DNA of 64,000 nt from Sycobia sp. Sy_11 (GCA_018907035.1 JACCIC010000027.1:3973001-4037000), one strand, 5' to 3'; numbered from the stretch's first letter, positions 1 through 12,216 are shown. Numbers and translations: made by a program. Notes: generated by a model from the letters alone, not told the origin.

Positions 1-925
1 TAGTCCCACTACGCCTCAACTTCGGGCTCGTTGAGCTTTCCGTCTTAGCTTCAAACAATTGCTTCTGAGATCCGCGATCTCGGCTGTCCACCAGTATGTT
101 TGTCGTCTGTTTCGTACTTTCCGTTTCTTGGGCATGGTGGCATCGCATAGGCGCTGGAGAAAGCCAATCGTTGCCGCCGCTAACGCCTCTACACTGCCCG
201 GTTCGTCAACTCTTGAGGCACCTCTCGTAAGGGAGGTTCTGCATTTTGCAGATACCTTTCGAGTTCGTCTATGTCTAGGCGTTTGGGGTTCCACCCCGTA
301 GATCTTGTGCCCCGTCTCCTTGTCTGTCTCGTCGCGTCTGTCAGTTTGAAGGCAATGTACTGGTGATCACTGGCCGTATAGTCCTGGATCACCCGCCACG
401 CCCTTATCCTAGTTCGAATTCTGTCCGAGGTCAGAGTCACGTCTGGTATGAGTTACCATACCCCGGTCGTCTGTACGTCGGTCCAGCCTTGCGGCCATCT
501 CCAGCAGCAGTCTTCCCCGTCTGTTGGTCAAGGGCATTCCCCACTCGATCGCCCGCGCGTTAAAGTCGCCTGCCACGATCACGTTACCAGGGATTTCCCG
601 CGCCCTCGATTTTTCCAAGTTTAGCCGCGTACTCGGAGGCACTGCTGTTTGGGCTCAGGTAAACACTGACATAGGTTATGTCAGCGACCGCCACCCAGAC
701 ACAGTCCTCCTCAGTCCCGCTGCGTACGATATTCGACGCACCCTTTCCACGTAACCAAACTGCGGACTTGCCCGAGCTGCTTGTGAGCGAAGTCGGTAAT
801 CGTCTGTCTTTGTATTGCTCACTGATAATCAGCACGTCGATGTTCAGTTCCGCCGGAATCTGCGGGAGCAGTGCGTCTGCCACGCTAATTCTGTTCATAT
901 TGCATTGGAGTATCGTCGTGGTCAT
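1..925 (-). pseudogene. LINE ORF2, AP-endonuclease region (frameshifted, continues beyond window)
   Basis: The ATG at 925 opens with TTTILQCNMNRISVADALL, the N-terminus of R1-clade AP-like endonucleases. Such enzymes nick target DNA to prime reverse transcription. Visible catalytic motifs are LIISEQY (metal-binding Glu present), VIVAGDFNARAIEWG and YTASDHQYIAF. Frameshifts occur near 600, near 450 and near 200-240, so the protein is spread over four frames. The part downstream of the endonuclease (TYWWTAEIADLR) is reached at about 60-110. The RT domain is outside the window. The same block is present in the plus-strand LINE at 5228-6394, allowing residue-by-residue comparison. Confidence 0.85.
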
Positions 926-2254
926 TGTGTGACTGTCTTTGTCTTCTGTTCTGTTAGTGCTATCCTGAACGCGGCACACGACGACGAGCCGGGTAAGTGT
1001 CCCCTGTCTCGGATATTATCCTCAGTGCATAGGAAACACTCCCCACGACTCTTGCAGTCCTTGTGGGAATGACCCTCGAGGCCGCATCGCCAGCAGCAGC
1101 TTCGTCTGTCCAGTCCTTTACAGTCTTTCCGTACATGACCGAACCCGAGGCATCTATAGCATCGCGAGACGCGTATCCTTGCTCGTATTCTTGATATAAC
1201 CCACCCGATTTTAATACGCCCTTTCCTTAAGAGGTCGGTAGCCTCTTTTACGTCAAAATCGCAGACCGCCATTCTCTGTCCTCGACTGTTAACGTCGAAA
1301 ACATGGGACCGACGGTCTGCAGTCCGTCCCGTTTCCCGATTTAACGCGTTCGCGATGTCCTCGTCGGTCGTGACACAGTCCAAGTCTAGGAATTCCAGTA
1401 TCATCCTGGAGGTCAAATCTTTTACGCGTCCAGTCTCTCCGACAGCGTCTTGAAGAACCTGTCGGAAGTCCGTCTCGTTGTTCTGTCTGGAGAGCTGTAA
1501 AAGTACCGCGCCGTCTTTTATCTTTCTTATTTGTTCTGACTTGAGTATTACACTTATCAGGGTCCACCTTTTGCCGTATTGTTCGTACCACGTCTACGTA
1601 CGTCTGTCCCTCAGCCGGCTTGATCATGATCGCTCCTCCCCTGCCTTTGAGGTTACGGCGATCAGATCCGCGACCTTGGAGTCTCGCTTTTGTCTGCTCT
1701 TTTGTCTGTTTGTTGTCCGTCTCGGTCTTTTTCAGTTTTTTATGTTTTGAGACCACCTTCGCCCACCTTTCGGTCTCGATCATCCGCTGCTGTTCGGCCG
1801 CCTGCTCCGGAGTAGGGGTCTGACGGTCTCTTTTCCGTTTCTGAGGAGTTGCCTCCTCACATTCACTCTGTCCTTTATCTTTCTGTTTTTGTCGGAGCAG
1901 TCTCATTCGCTTCAGTTCATACTGTCCGATTTCCACTGCTTCATTGATCTCACTCAAACCGTTTTTTATTATTTGACTTACATTTTTTTGTATGCAAGTC
2001 CTTTCCATCATTTTACTTAGGACTCTGCTTATTGTGTAAAATTGCTCCTGCAATTTACACTCAGCAGCTTTCCAAGTTGCCGGCGATTTATAAACATTCG
2101 CACTTTCATTCATACTGCTACCTGTAACATTTTCTGTCACACCAGCCATGTTGCCTACTGGTGTGATAGGAGAGCCGGGAAGCTCCATTGACTCTACTGA
2201 GTCGCTTGCAGGCGGCACTCGAGAGCCTGCTATAATTTTTTTATTACCTTTCAT
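922..2254 (-). pseudogene. LINE ORF1, gag-like zinc-knuckle RNA-binding protein (frameshifted)
   Basis: ORF1 proteins of R1-type LINEs bind their own RNA in the retrotransposition particle. The first ATG in the open frame is at 2254 (protein starts MKGNKK); the frame is open further upstream but without ATG. The N-terminal half is basic and low-complexity. One frameshift near 1550 moves the reading from the upstream frame to the frame ending at 922. The C-terminal part carries CYRCLGFGHVRKDC and CCWRCGLEGHSHKDC, both CX2CX4HX4C knuckles, and a third cysteine cluster (ECFLC). The stop TGA overlaps the ATG of ORF2 by 4 nt, suggesting translational coupling in the live ancestor. Family assignment is firm; function is lost. 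Confidence 0.85.
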
Positions 2255-3028
2255 GATTATATTATTAATTTGTGTTAAATGTTTTATATTTGTGATGGTC
2301 AGCAGGATCACTTGTTGAAGATGACGGTTCAGCGTCCTGAATCTCCCCAATACTGAAGCCCTCCCATATTCCGGTGGCCTCGGTTGTTCCTCCCCCACGA
2401 CTCGCAGCAGGGTCCCATCCGTACGCCTTACGGCACTACTACGAGAAGCGAGATTTGACGTCTGCCGACGTCTTACCACTGTGTGGGGTAGCCTCTCATG
2501 TTGGCTAGACTGGGTTCGGACCCCCTACTTGTGGCGGCCCAGGAGTGCCATCTGGTTTTACAACTGTACCCTCCAGAAGGGGAACGCACATAAGCATAAA
2601 GTAATTCCCTCGCAGCTAATCCCACCAATCAACAAGTAATCACTGCATCCGCAAGACCTTACCGTCGCTCAAACTGGTCACATTCATACGTGAGAGATGC
2701 CCGTTTATAGGGCCTCTCATTCATTCATAACCCGCCTGGAAGTTACCCGTTTATAGGGTCTCCATCTCCACCATTCGTGGGAAACTCGATTATAGAGTTC
2801 CCGATATACTCCACAGTCCGAGTACGGCTATCTTACAGATATGTAGGTGTGTGAATGATGAGTGGGTGTGTAGACGGGCGAATACCACTATTTCCGCTCG
2901 AAGTTCTTGTCCACGGCCACTTATTCGTAAGTCTTAGAAGTGCTTATTTCGTGACTGACCGCGAGTGGTCGTTTCCCTATCCGCAACCCCGGGGATGCGT
3001 GTGGTAGCTGTACTCAAGGCCCCACATA

Positions 3029-3030
<2 letters not shown>
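2255..3030 (-). other. 5' untranslated region of the minus-strand LINE, no gene
   Basis: No convincing coding sequence. On the minus strand the motif CTATAAACGGG occurs twice (complement at about 2700-2711 and 2745-2757). A weaker copy lies near 2790, and TAAGGTCTTG lies at 2652-2661. The first motif followed by the second recurs at 3411-3431 in the 5' leader of the plus-strand LINE, supporting a homologous 5' UTR. I infer an internal promoter region, as is usual for LINEs, but no transcription start can be read from sequence alone. Confidence 0.5.

Positions 3031-3083
<53 letters not shown>
3031..3083. repeat. (TTA)n microsatellite, about 18 units
   Basis: Uninterrupted TTA repeat of 53 bp. 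It sits exactly between the 5' ends of the two head-to-head LINEs. A second (TTA)n tract of nearly the same length lies at the 3' end of the plus-strand LINE (8485-8540). This raises the possibility that the plus-strand LINE was inserted into a TTA repeat. Confidence 0.95.
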
Positions 3084-3084
<1 letters not shown>

Positions 3085-4019
3085 CCATCCGTTGTCTGTA
3101 CCTTGACGAAGATCGGCTATTTCACCATCTCTCAGCCGATCGGGTGATGGGCTTAAAAGAGTACCTCCTCCTACCAATGAATGGAAGGGCGAAAAGATAG
3201 TATGATAGCTGCCATTTTATGAGTGAGCGGATATCCCCGGAGTATATCCCAGAGTAAATGAGTTAACGCACGGAGCAATGATGTGCTGGAAGACCCGAAA
3301 GGGCAACTGAATAGGGACTTCCATGCCGACCATGATCGAAGCTGCAGGTCCTATAAACAGACCTTCGTCAGTAATACAGAGATTAAGGAAGGCACACTCG
3401 CTCAGAGACTCTATAAACGGGTAAGGTCTTGAGGAGTGAAAACACATGCGGAGCGTAAGCGAACGTTTCTGTAAAAGGGATCCTAGCAGAGTAATTATAG
3501 ATGCATGAGTGAACTTCAAACATTGGAGTTTCACTAGAATATTTGAGGGCAAATGTATGAATCTACATGAATGAAGGTTAGAATGAGGTACTCTTGAACA
3601 AATGACAGACCGCCGTGTTTGCCGTGCGGTGCGACCCGTGAGCTGCCAAAAGGAGATCCTGGGTGTCGAGGCTTACGCCCGGTTGCGTGCTGGGTGACCC
3701 GAAACATCTTTGGCTCCCGCTGACGGCAAGACGGGAGGCTAGATCCTAGCCAGATCTAGTCAAACGGCCTTGGTGAGCGCGTTCGGTGTGTGATTTCCTC
3801 CGATGTTTCTCCAGAGAGTGAAACACCTTGTTGTTGGGGTGCGAAGCTCGAGAGGGCGGAGGTGGAATAGTGCACCAGAGCGCGCTATACTCCTGCACAA
3901 TGGTCCGAGATGAGTCAGCCCTTACAGGCATGTGTTGGGGGGCTGCCTTATCGAGCTCAACGTTGAAGGGTCCAGGAGGCCGACCATCTGCAGGAATGAA
4001 ATAAAAAAAAAATTGACCC
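3084..4019 (+). other. 5' leader of plus-strand LINE, no gene
   Basis: No coding sequence supported. An inverted repeat, GATCGGCT (3111-3118) with AGCCGATC (3134-3141), lies at the presumed 5' end. It could form an 8-bp stem with a 15-nt loop in the RNA. CTATAAACGGGTAAGGTCTTG at 3411-3431 (21 nt, shown here as two joined motifs, CTATAAACGGG and TAAGGTCTTG) matches elements of the minus-strand LINE leader. The stretch from 3600 on is GC-richer than the surroundings and leads into the ATG of ORF1. Confidence 0.5.
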
Positions 4020-5237
4020 ATGGATTGCCAAAAGCAACAAAAGAGTTACCTTGGAGTGGGGGAGGGACAGCCGGCTGAGGCCGGGATTAAGTCTGTTGAG
4101 CGGATGAGTGAACTGGAGATTATTCTCCAACTTTCTCGGCTGCTCAAGGACATGATCAAAGCAATGAAGAGCCAACCAAACATTAAAAAAGATATCAAGG
4201 ATGGCCTTCCAAAAGCTGAAGAGCTCGTAGATGCTCTTCAGCACAAAATACAAGGGAAGAAGGTACCGGGGAGCCTCCTGCCAACAACTAGACAGAAGAG
4301 AGAAGAGATAACCCCGAAGAGACCGGCATCAAGTCCCCCGGATATCTCCCTTACTAAGGAGAAAAAAAAAGGGGAGAACAGGAGGACAAAAAAGTAGGGT
4401 GGCAAGTAGTAAAAACAAAAAAAAAGAACAGTAAGAAGAAGCAAAGTGTGCAGAATACTGAGGACCAACCTCAGCATCCAAAAAAGAAAGCAATAAGCAC
4501 AGAAATTAAAAAAAAAAGGCCAAAGCTCGATGCGATCGCCATCAAACCAGCGCAGGGGAAATCCTACGCTGAGGTAATGAGGTCAAACCGGAGGACTTGG
4601 GCGCGGATATGAGGACCGTCCGGAAAACCAAATCGGGTGAGGTGCTGATTGAACTCAGACATACCAAACCCGAAGGTCGGAAGGCACTCGCTGAAGTGCT
4701 TAGGGAAGCAACTGGCCAGAGTGGCTGTGTCAGGGAGCTGACCCCTAGAGGAAGTCTAGAGGTTAGAGACCTGGACTGCTGCGTGACGGAGGATGAGGTG
4801 TGTGAGGCCCTCAAAAGCAATTATTATTGTGGCCAGATTATTGTGGCGAGTTGCAGGTTAGAGTGACCAAAACCAACACTGCAGAACAGCGTGCTGCTAT
4901 CGTAGTGTTGGAAGAGGTTGCTGCCGTGCGTCTGCTGAAGATCGGGTTTTTGCGAGTGGGCCTGGTGAATTGTCGTGTACGCCGCCGCGAAATAATGACG
5001 AGGTGCTACAGGTGCCTAGGATATGGCCACCGGAGCCACAGCTGTAAAGGCCCTGATCGTAGCGCCTGTTGTTATCGTTGCGGACAGAGAGAACACAAGG
5101 TTGCGTCTTGCACCGCAGAACCCGAACGCTTTCTCTGTAAAGGTGAAGCGAAATCGGAGGGACGCTGGCACGTTGCCGGTTCCGGCGCCTGTCCGACTTT
5201 TCGCGAGGCTCTCTCAAAAAAGGCTAAATGGTCGTAA
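4020..5237 (+). pseudogene. LINE ORF1, gag-like zinc-knuckle protein (three frameshifts)
   Basis: Starts at ATG 4020 (MDCQKQQKSY), matching the lysine-rich N-terminus of R1-type ORF1. Frame breaks lie in an A-run near 4370, near 4580, and near 4840-4870. The C-terminal segment has CYRCLGYGHRSHSC and CYRCGQREHKVASC, both CX2CX4HX4C knuckles, followed by a partial third cluster around FLCKGEAK. These knuckles bind LINE RNA. The stop (TAA, ending 5237) overlaps the ORF2 start at 5228 by 10 nt. Comparison with the minus-strand copy confirms homology over the knuckles. Confidence 0.87.
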
Positions 5238-8207
5238 TTCTGCAAGGGAATATTAATCGCAGCAGGACAGCTGATCACCTCCTTCTTCGGCTTTGCCACG
5301 ATACTGATGCTGATATATTAATTATCAGCAAACAGTATCGGAACAGAGAAGGAGTAAGTTGGTTCACCGATAACTATGGAACGGCAGCCATTTGGATTCC
5401 TGACCCACGAAAAACAAAAGTAGAGGATCATGGATCTGGAAATGGCTATGTTTGGGTAACATGCAATCACATCACGTATGTGAGTAGCTATCTTACACCA
5501 AACCAAGCCATAGGTGACTACCAGGTCATATTAGATGACCTGGAAGACACCGTCAGAGAAATGAAAGGTGAGCTGGTAATGGCAGGTGACTTTAATGCAA
5601 GGGCTCTAGAATGGGGCATGGTGGAGCCCGACTCCAGAGGTCGAAGAGTCATGGAACTAGCGTCCAGACTTGGTCTAATAGTTCTAAATACTGGCAATAC
5701 TTCGACCTTCAGGAGACCGGGCTATGCCGAAACTATACCTGATGTGACCTTTGCGACAGAACATCTGGCCTCTCGAATCCAGGACTGGCAGGTGATCGAG
5801 GACTACACAGCCAGCGATCACCAGTACATCACATTCCGCGTATGCGATAGAATGCCAGGTTTCACTGGACACAATTTGCGAGGGCCCCCTAGATGGAACG
5901 TTGCAGGGATAAATAGAGAGAAATTCTCACAGGCAATTGAACGCGGTCAGCAAAGCCTTGTTAGGATTCCAAATGGCTCATCGACAATTCAGCACGCCAG
6001 GGAGTTGACTAGCGCCACAATGCGCATTCTACGCCGGGCTTGCGAAGAGTCGATGCCGTGCAAAGTGGTTGGTGGAAAAAGACGTCCTGTTTACTGGTGG
6101 ACGGCTGAGATAGCTGACATGAGGCGTAGGTGTTTACATCTACGAAGAATGTCACAGAGAGCTCGTAAACACGGAGATGAGATCACTATGATGAGGGCTG
6201 AATACAAGCTATCTAAGAAAGCCCTTCGACGAGCGATCGAAGCCAGCAAACGCCGATGCTGGAAGGCGCTGTGTGAAGACATAGATGGGGATCCATGGGG
6301 ATTGGGATACAGGGTAGTTGCTGGAAAACTGGGAGCTCATGGAAACATGGGCACCTTGGACTCCGGCACAATGCGAAACATCGTAGATACCTGATAGGTC
6401 TGATCCAGCTCCACCGAAACGAGAACTGGATGTACCTCTTTTCAGCAAAGAGGAGCTCGGTAGAGCCGTGAGAACCATGCGGAATAAGAGGGCTCCAGGA
6501 CTCGACGGAATTCCAGGAGAGGTGCTGAAAATAGTAGTTGAGGAGCATCCAGAACTCCTTCTGTCGATGTACAATTCGTGCTTGACAGCTGGTTTATTCT
6601 ATTCTAGCTGGAAGGTGGCGAAACTTGTGCTTATCGACAAGGGCAAGGGTCCGCCGGAGGCGCCCTCGTCGTATCGACCTCTATGTATGTTAGATACAGC
6701 TGGAAAGCTGATGGAGCGTCTACTGAAGTCACGACTCCTGGGAGCTGTTGCTGCTGCCGGCGGCTTGGCTGACAGACAGTACGGATTCCGGGGAGGCAGG
6801 GCGACGGTGGACGCAATCCTCGAGGTTGTTGATGCGGCGAGGCGCACAGAGAGAGGTAATCACTACTCTCGACCTGTTTGCCTCCTGGCTACCCTTGACG
6901 TTCGGAATGCCTTCAACTCTGTTGGATGGGCAAATGTCTTGAGGGCCATGGAGCGAGACTTTCGGATGCCACCTTATATACTTCGTATATTGGATGACTA
7001 CCTTAAGGATCGATACTTGGTTTACGAGACAACGGACGGTCGGAGAAGGAAAAAACATAGTTCCGGGATGGCTCAGGGGTCTGTACTCGCAGCCGACATG
7101 TGGAACGTTTCATATGACGGAATACTCCGGATGCAGATGCCTGAGGACACCTTTCTGGTTGGATACGCAGATGATGTGGCAGCCGTTATCATCGCTAGAG
7201 ATTATGACGCTGCACAGATGCGACTAAACCAGGTGATGCGTCGAGTGCAGAGATGGATGGAGAACAATGGGTTAGAACTGGCGGCGGCGAAAACGGAGAT
7301 CGTGCTCCTAACTAAGAAACGTATCCCAAAGATACGCCTTATGCAGGTTGGAGACACGACGGTGAGTACCAAAGCAGCTGTAAGGTACCTGGGGGTGACG
7401 CTTCATTCCAAGCTGACCTTCTGGGACCAAATAAAAAAAGTGGCGGATAGAGCTGCCCGAGTGACAGCACAACTTAGCAGGTTGATGGCCAATGTTGGTG
7501 GTCCAGCACCCTGCAAGCGGCGTCTGCTCATAAAGACAGCTGAATCCATCATGCTATACGGCGCGGAGGTATGGGCCGATGCACTGATGGCCCAAAAATA
7601 TAGAAAAAGAATGGCGGCAGTGCAGCGTAGAGGGGCATTACGCATCGTGAGCTCCTACCGTACGGTCTCCGAGTCGGTGGTGCTGGTAATCGTATGTGTT
7701 ACCCCCATTGATCTCCAGACACAAGAAAAGAAATTTGTCGACCAAAATAAGAATATTCTCGGCAGAATAGAGGCAGCTGCACGGGCCAGAGCTGTCACGA
7801 TAACCGAATGGCAGAAGCGCTGGGAGAGGGATCCCCGTGGCCGATGGACGGCTCGTCTGATCAATCAGTTAAAGCCATGGCTCCAGAGGTCGCACGGAGA
7901 GGTTAATTACCACCTCACACAGCTCTTATCGGGGCACGGTCGGTTTCGATCCTATCTCCACAAGATGGGGAAAGTACCGGATCCGAGCTGTGCCCACTGT
8001 TGCGCTCCCCGAGACGATGCACTTCACACATTCTTTCAGTGCGAGGTGTTTCGCCTTGAAAGGGAGTGCCTCTGGAGAGACATAGGACCATGTGGGCCTG
8101 ATAATATCGTTCTGCTGATGCTAGAGAGCCATGAGAAGTGGTCCAGGATTTACAATTTCTGCAAAGCCATTCTCGACCACAAAAGAAGAATTGAAGAAGG
8201 CGTGTAA
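5228..8207 (+). pseudogene. LINE ORF2: AP endonuclease + reverse transcriptase (one frameshift)
   Basis: This is the retrotransposition enzyme. ATG 5228 opens the endonuclease (VVILQGNINRSRTADHLLL), with LVMAGDFNARALEWG and YTASDHQYITF. The motif normally carrying a catalytic Glu reads LIISKQY, so Glu is replaced by Lys; the minus-strand copy keeps Glu. One frameshift near 6390-6400 separates the endonuclease from the RT, which then stays open from 6468 to 8207. RT blocks seen: NKRAPGLDGIPGEV, YGFRGGRATVDAI, LLATLDVRNAFNSV (Asp of block A), MAQGSVL (block B) and VGYADDVAAVI (YADD, block C). A C-terminal CAHCCAPRDDALHTFFQC finger follows. No RNase H domain is visible. The RT itself looks intact. 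Confidence 0.9.
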
Positions 8208-8483
8208 GGCCGCAAGGGCGAATAGGATGGCGCAGCCCAGAAGTAATGTCCTCATAGACGGTTCCTGGGCTGCACTTACGCCATCGTGAGGAGGTCTCCT
8301 CGGTGCACGCTTATCGACCCCGACTCGTAGCTCTTTTCAGAGCTGTGGGAAGCAGTCGAAGGGAATGCACTGAGGAGGTAGTTTTTTAGTGGGTATGCCC
8401 TTCGCAGGTGAGTCCTACATACCCGGGGATCGGTCTCCGGGATCCATAAAGGATTTTTCTCCTCCTCCCAAAAAAAAAAAAAA

Positions 8484-8484
<1 letters not shown>
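8208..8484 (+). other. 3' UTR and A-tail of plus-strand LINE
   Basis: No gene. After the ORF2 stop comes about 260 bp of GC-moderate sequence, then A15 at 8470-8484, then (TTA)n. An A-tail followed directly by a trinucleotide repeat marks the 3' junction of a target-primed LINE insertion. Confidence 0.7.
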
Positions 8485-8554
<70 letters not shown>

Positions 8555-8557
8555 TAA
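8485..8557. repeat. (TTA)n followed by (TA)n microsatellite
   Basis: TTA repeat from 8485 to about 8540, grading into TA repeats to about 8556. It directly follows the A-tail of the LINE. The TTA part matches the tract at 3031-3083 in unit, strand and length. Confidence 0.95.
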
Positions 8558-11500
8558 TAGCTTCCAATAAAAATCCATTAGAAGCTTCTTAAGTACAGCT
8601 ACTAAATGTAATTACTAACTATATTTTAGACATTAGGTTAATATTTAGAATGAAAAATAATCGTACTTTCTTAGCATTTCCTAGCAAAAAAAAATTTTTA
8701 TATTTTTATCCATTTTCTACGGTTTGAAACATTTTTCATTCATCGTAATTCTAACAAGGGTTCTACCATATCAAAATATTTGGATACCAAAGGTAATAAC
8801 AGCTACATTGTTATGGCTGCTTATAAAGGGCACGCATTCGGGAAATTGTAACACCATGGATATGTCGCGTAGTTCATTCTTGTCGGGTTAGGAGATGTAT
8901 TTTTCATTCGAATAATTTTTTATAAAATGTTTTAAATCTATTATTTGAGTTCGATGCGAGTTTATGTAATTTTCAAAGCATAAATTCTTCGACGCCAAAT
9001 GAACTGTAACATAATATGAATATGTAAGTACTATAAATTAAAGAGTCGTTTTAAAGAAATTAATAATATCAAATATCTTCTATATTAAACAATGTTGAGC
9101 TTTGCAAAAAGTATTTTAAAGAAAATTTGTCTATCTCAAAAAAAAAAATTTTCAATATTGTATTTGTGTTTCCGATAAAAGTCGCTTTTTTACAAAATAT
9201 AAACTTAAAAAGTGATTGTACCTCGAGTTACACTGTAACATCTCAGCATGGACGTATACCTATTCTTCACGGATCGACTGCGACTTTTTTTATTACAAGC
9301 TCGGAACGCTCATATTGGATTTTCAACAAAAAAACATCAAAAATGTATGTCAATGAGATCTATAACTTTAATTATAAATATTATTGCATTGTACTAAACA
9401 CCATGCTTTTTACAATTTCTTTAGCACTTTTGTTATTATATTTCACGAATAACAGAATCGATGGATTTTACAATATTTTCATTATCATTATCTTATCTGT
9501 ATATTATCCAATATTTTTTACAAATTTCTTAATATTTTATTGATTGATTCTGTAGTTACAGAGTCCTTAACTTACATAGGCTAGTTATTTTTTTCACATA
9601 TTTACAATATACATCGTTTTAATTAATTTCAAATGCACATTTTAACATATCTTTGACAATAAGTTACTTCCCAGTGATTTACTCATATACTGTCAAAAAT
9701 GTCTTTTTATGAGCCCACGCGTGGACAAAATGATGTGGAAATAAATTCGGCTATTTGTAAATGATCTCCTTACTTTATTAATCTATATTTCAATTAAAAA
9801 TATATATTTATTATTATTTTTTAGAGTTTTACATATATTTTTGTAAAGTATACTATGCTGTTATTCCTAAGGATGCACGTAAAATGCACTTAGCCATTTG
9901 TTTCAATGATACATTGTTTTAAGAAGTTATTGCGTTGTATAATTTATTTTGTGCTACTTTGTATTGGAAGATTTTACAACAAAATTTTGTGTAAATATTA
10001 TTGTGGTATATGAATATTTATGCTTGATCTATGAAAAGATTAACAATATAATTATATAGATTTTTTGTATGTTTTTTTGTCTTTATATAAAATATTATTC
10101 TAAATTCAGTAAAATAGTAAGTTTGCAGAAAAGAATATGCTATGAATATATATTATTATGTTTCCCTTTGTCACAATTAGTAGGACATCTGACTATATCA
10201 ATGGACTGATATTTAATTTAACTATAGAATATTTTTGGGCTAATATATTAGGAATTTATATGAAATCTTTATAAAATTCGTGAGAAGATGCATTTAAACT
10301 TATTACCATGCTAAGGCACATGAAACTCGCCTAATTGCAGTCTGTATGTGTGTATGTGTGTCTTTTTGCTTCTATTATTTTCATTATTATTATAATTATT
10401 ATCATAATGAGTAGATTTGTTCCGTTTATATTTGTAATCACTATTTCTAAGCGATATTTAAGTTTCGGAGATGTTTAACTGATGTGCGGAGTAATTACAT
10501 TTTTTATGAAATAATTTATATTTAACATTAGATAAATAGCTAAAAGCGTTATGGTTTGAATTTAATTTAATAAATTTGTTGAATTTATTAAAAAGACGAA
10601 TGATCAATCATTTTTTTAAATTATCTTATATAATTAGTATAAAGGGTAATAAAATTATATTATTTTTATTCTTCATGGAATTAGCTTTACTTAGAATACT
10701 TTATCGATTTATTCAAAATATATTTTTTATTAAAAAGTTTTTGGAAGTCATTTTAATATAAAAATTGGCTAACTAAATTTACATGTATGTAATGTAATTC
10801 TTTATCAGAGAAATTTATTACTATTCCAACAAGGTAGTTCAAACTAAATAACGAAACCTCGCTCAGATTATAATATAATATATTAGACAGTAGAAAGCAC
10901 TAGCTACTTTTAATTACATTCATTTCAATAACGCTATTGTTTATAAATAACAGAAAAGATAACTGTATATCAAAAAGTTATGATAACAACACAATAAATT
11001 TTGAAATAATTATAAATTTTTCCTGCTGATAAAGAAATATTATAAGATGGTATATCGGAATATAAATAATTGTATAGGTATAATTAATGTTATAGGTATA
11101 TTACGACTTAGTTAAATTTTTTCAATAAAATAAATTAATAAATGAACAATTTTTAAAAAAAAAATGAATTATATATTAGATAAAATTTGAATAAAAGTGG
11201 CTACCAACGGAAAATATTATCGAAAAGAAGTACACCAAAGAAAAGTGCACCACTCAAAACTGACAGAATTTGAGTATAGCTACAGGAGGAATTATTTTGA
11301 TAGTTTGAAAGCATACAATATGTTGAATTAATTTTGACAATTCATACTGCAGTGGTTTATTCTGAATATTTGTTTTAATATTGAGCCTAGAATCGTTATT
11401 TCTATTAAAATCATGTATTCTAAATAGATATTCGTTCGAAGGAGACAATTAAAAAGAATATGCACGCGCGTATGTGTATGTGTGCATTAGTAATATGTAT

Positions 11501-12182
11501 CAGTTAAAACAGTTACTCTATGAACATTAATATTTATTATCAGAAAATTTACTAAAAATGACAAAAATGCCGTATGCCCGTACTGGTAATGTATGCTTGA
11601 TCTTTCAGCTATATTTTACGGGCAACTACTCGCAACAGGGCAAGGCAATGAAATTCGATCCTGTAATAAGAAACCAAGATAACGAACGCACTTTCGTCCA
11701 AAACATCGAGCGCTAATAGATGTAGTATGCATATACGATCGTCTGAAAATGTAGAATAATATAGCTTTTTTTCTAAAACTTATACTAAAACATATAAAGT
11801 AAATGAGTATACATACATATATTTATTCATAATAGTTTTTAATCCTGTATATACATAAAATAGATAAAATAATAGTAAAAATTTAAAGCACAAGGCCCCC
11901 TTTACTTGATTGAATTCGTACGATACTGAGCGTGGTTTGCTGCTCCATCTCTTTCAAAACGCAGCAACTATATTTCTGTCTGTTTTGCCGACAACTATAG
12001 TTATTTATCGGATTTATGGTTACATTGTGAAAGCAATTTACTTTTTCTCAAAGTATGTGGCATGTAGAGCGATAAAACAAATTTTATTTAGTTCATTATT
12101 TTATTCTACAAGTGGGAAAACTCGAATTAGGTGCTCAACAAGTACATAGAATTCACAATAAAAAATAGAAGTTTTTCATACC
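8558..12182. other. AT-rich non-coding DNA, no gene supported
   Basis: Very AT-rich throughout. Open frames here are short, lack ATG starts or recognisable motifs, and match the frequency expected in AT-rich DNA. A short GT-rich tract lies at about 10343-10362. A methionine-poor open stretch at 9127-9543 was examined and rejected as a gene. I see no RNA gene and no transposon protein. Confidence 0.6.
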
Positions 12183-12216
12183 TTAAGCTTTTCTATACTG
12201 TAGGATTTGTGCAGTA

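Larger units (their letters stand above)
1..3030 (-). mobile_element. R1-clade non-LTR retrotransposon (LINE), 5' part, decayed
   Basis: Reading leftward on the minus strand, this holds a 5' untranslated region, a gag-like ORF1 with zinc knuckles, then an ORF2 starting with an AP-type endonuclease. That order is typical of R1-clade LINEs. ORF1 and ORF2 overlap by ATGA at 922-925. The reverse transcriptase would lie to the left of position 1, so the element is cut by the window edge, not necessarily truncated in the genome. At least four frameshifts show it is dead. The second LINE at 3084-8484 is related (shared knuckle and endonuclease motifs) and lies head-to-head with it. The 5' boundary is not sharp; I place it against the (TTA)n tract at 3031. 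Confidence 0.85.
3084..8484 (+). mobile_element. R1-clade LINE, nearly full length, with 5' UTR, ORF1, ORF2, 3' UTR and A-tail
   Basis: About 5.4 kb with the complete LINE order: 5' leader (3084-4019), zinc-knuckle ORF1 (4020-5237), endonuclease/RT ORF2 (5228-8207), 3' UTR (8208-8469) and an A15 tail (8470-8484). ORF1 and ORF2 overlap by 10 nt. Three frameshifts in ORF1 and one in ORF2 make it inactive. Clade assignment rests on the ORF2 layout: AP endonuclease, RT with a YADD box, C-terminal CCHC finger, and no RNase H. (TTA)n lies immediately outside both ends. The 5' boundary at 3084 is inferred from that tract. Confidence 0.88.

Noticed and set aside
9127..9543. A 138-codon open stretch in AT-rich DNA with hydrophobic residues
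   Set aside because: The open stretch starts at TTG. The first in-frame ATG is about 216 bases in (near 9343), leaving a short Ile/Phe/Tyr-rich peptide typical of AT-rich chance frames, with no recognisable domain.
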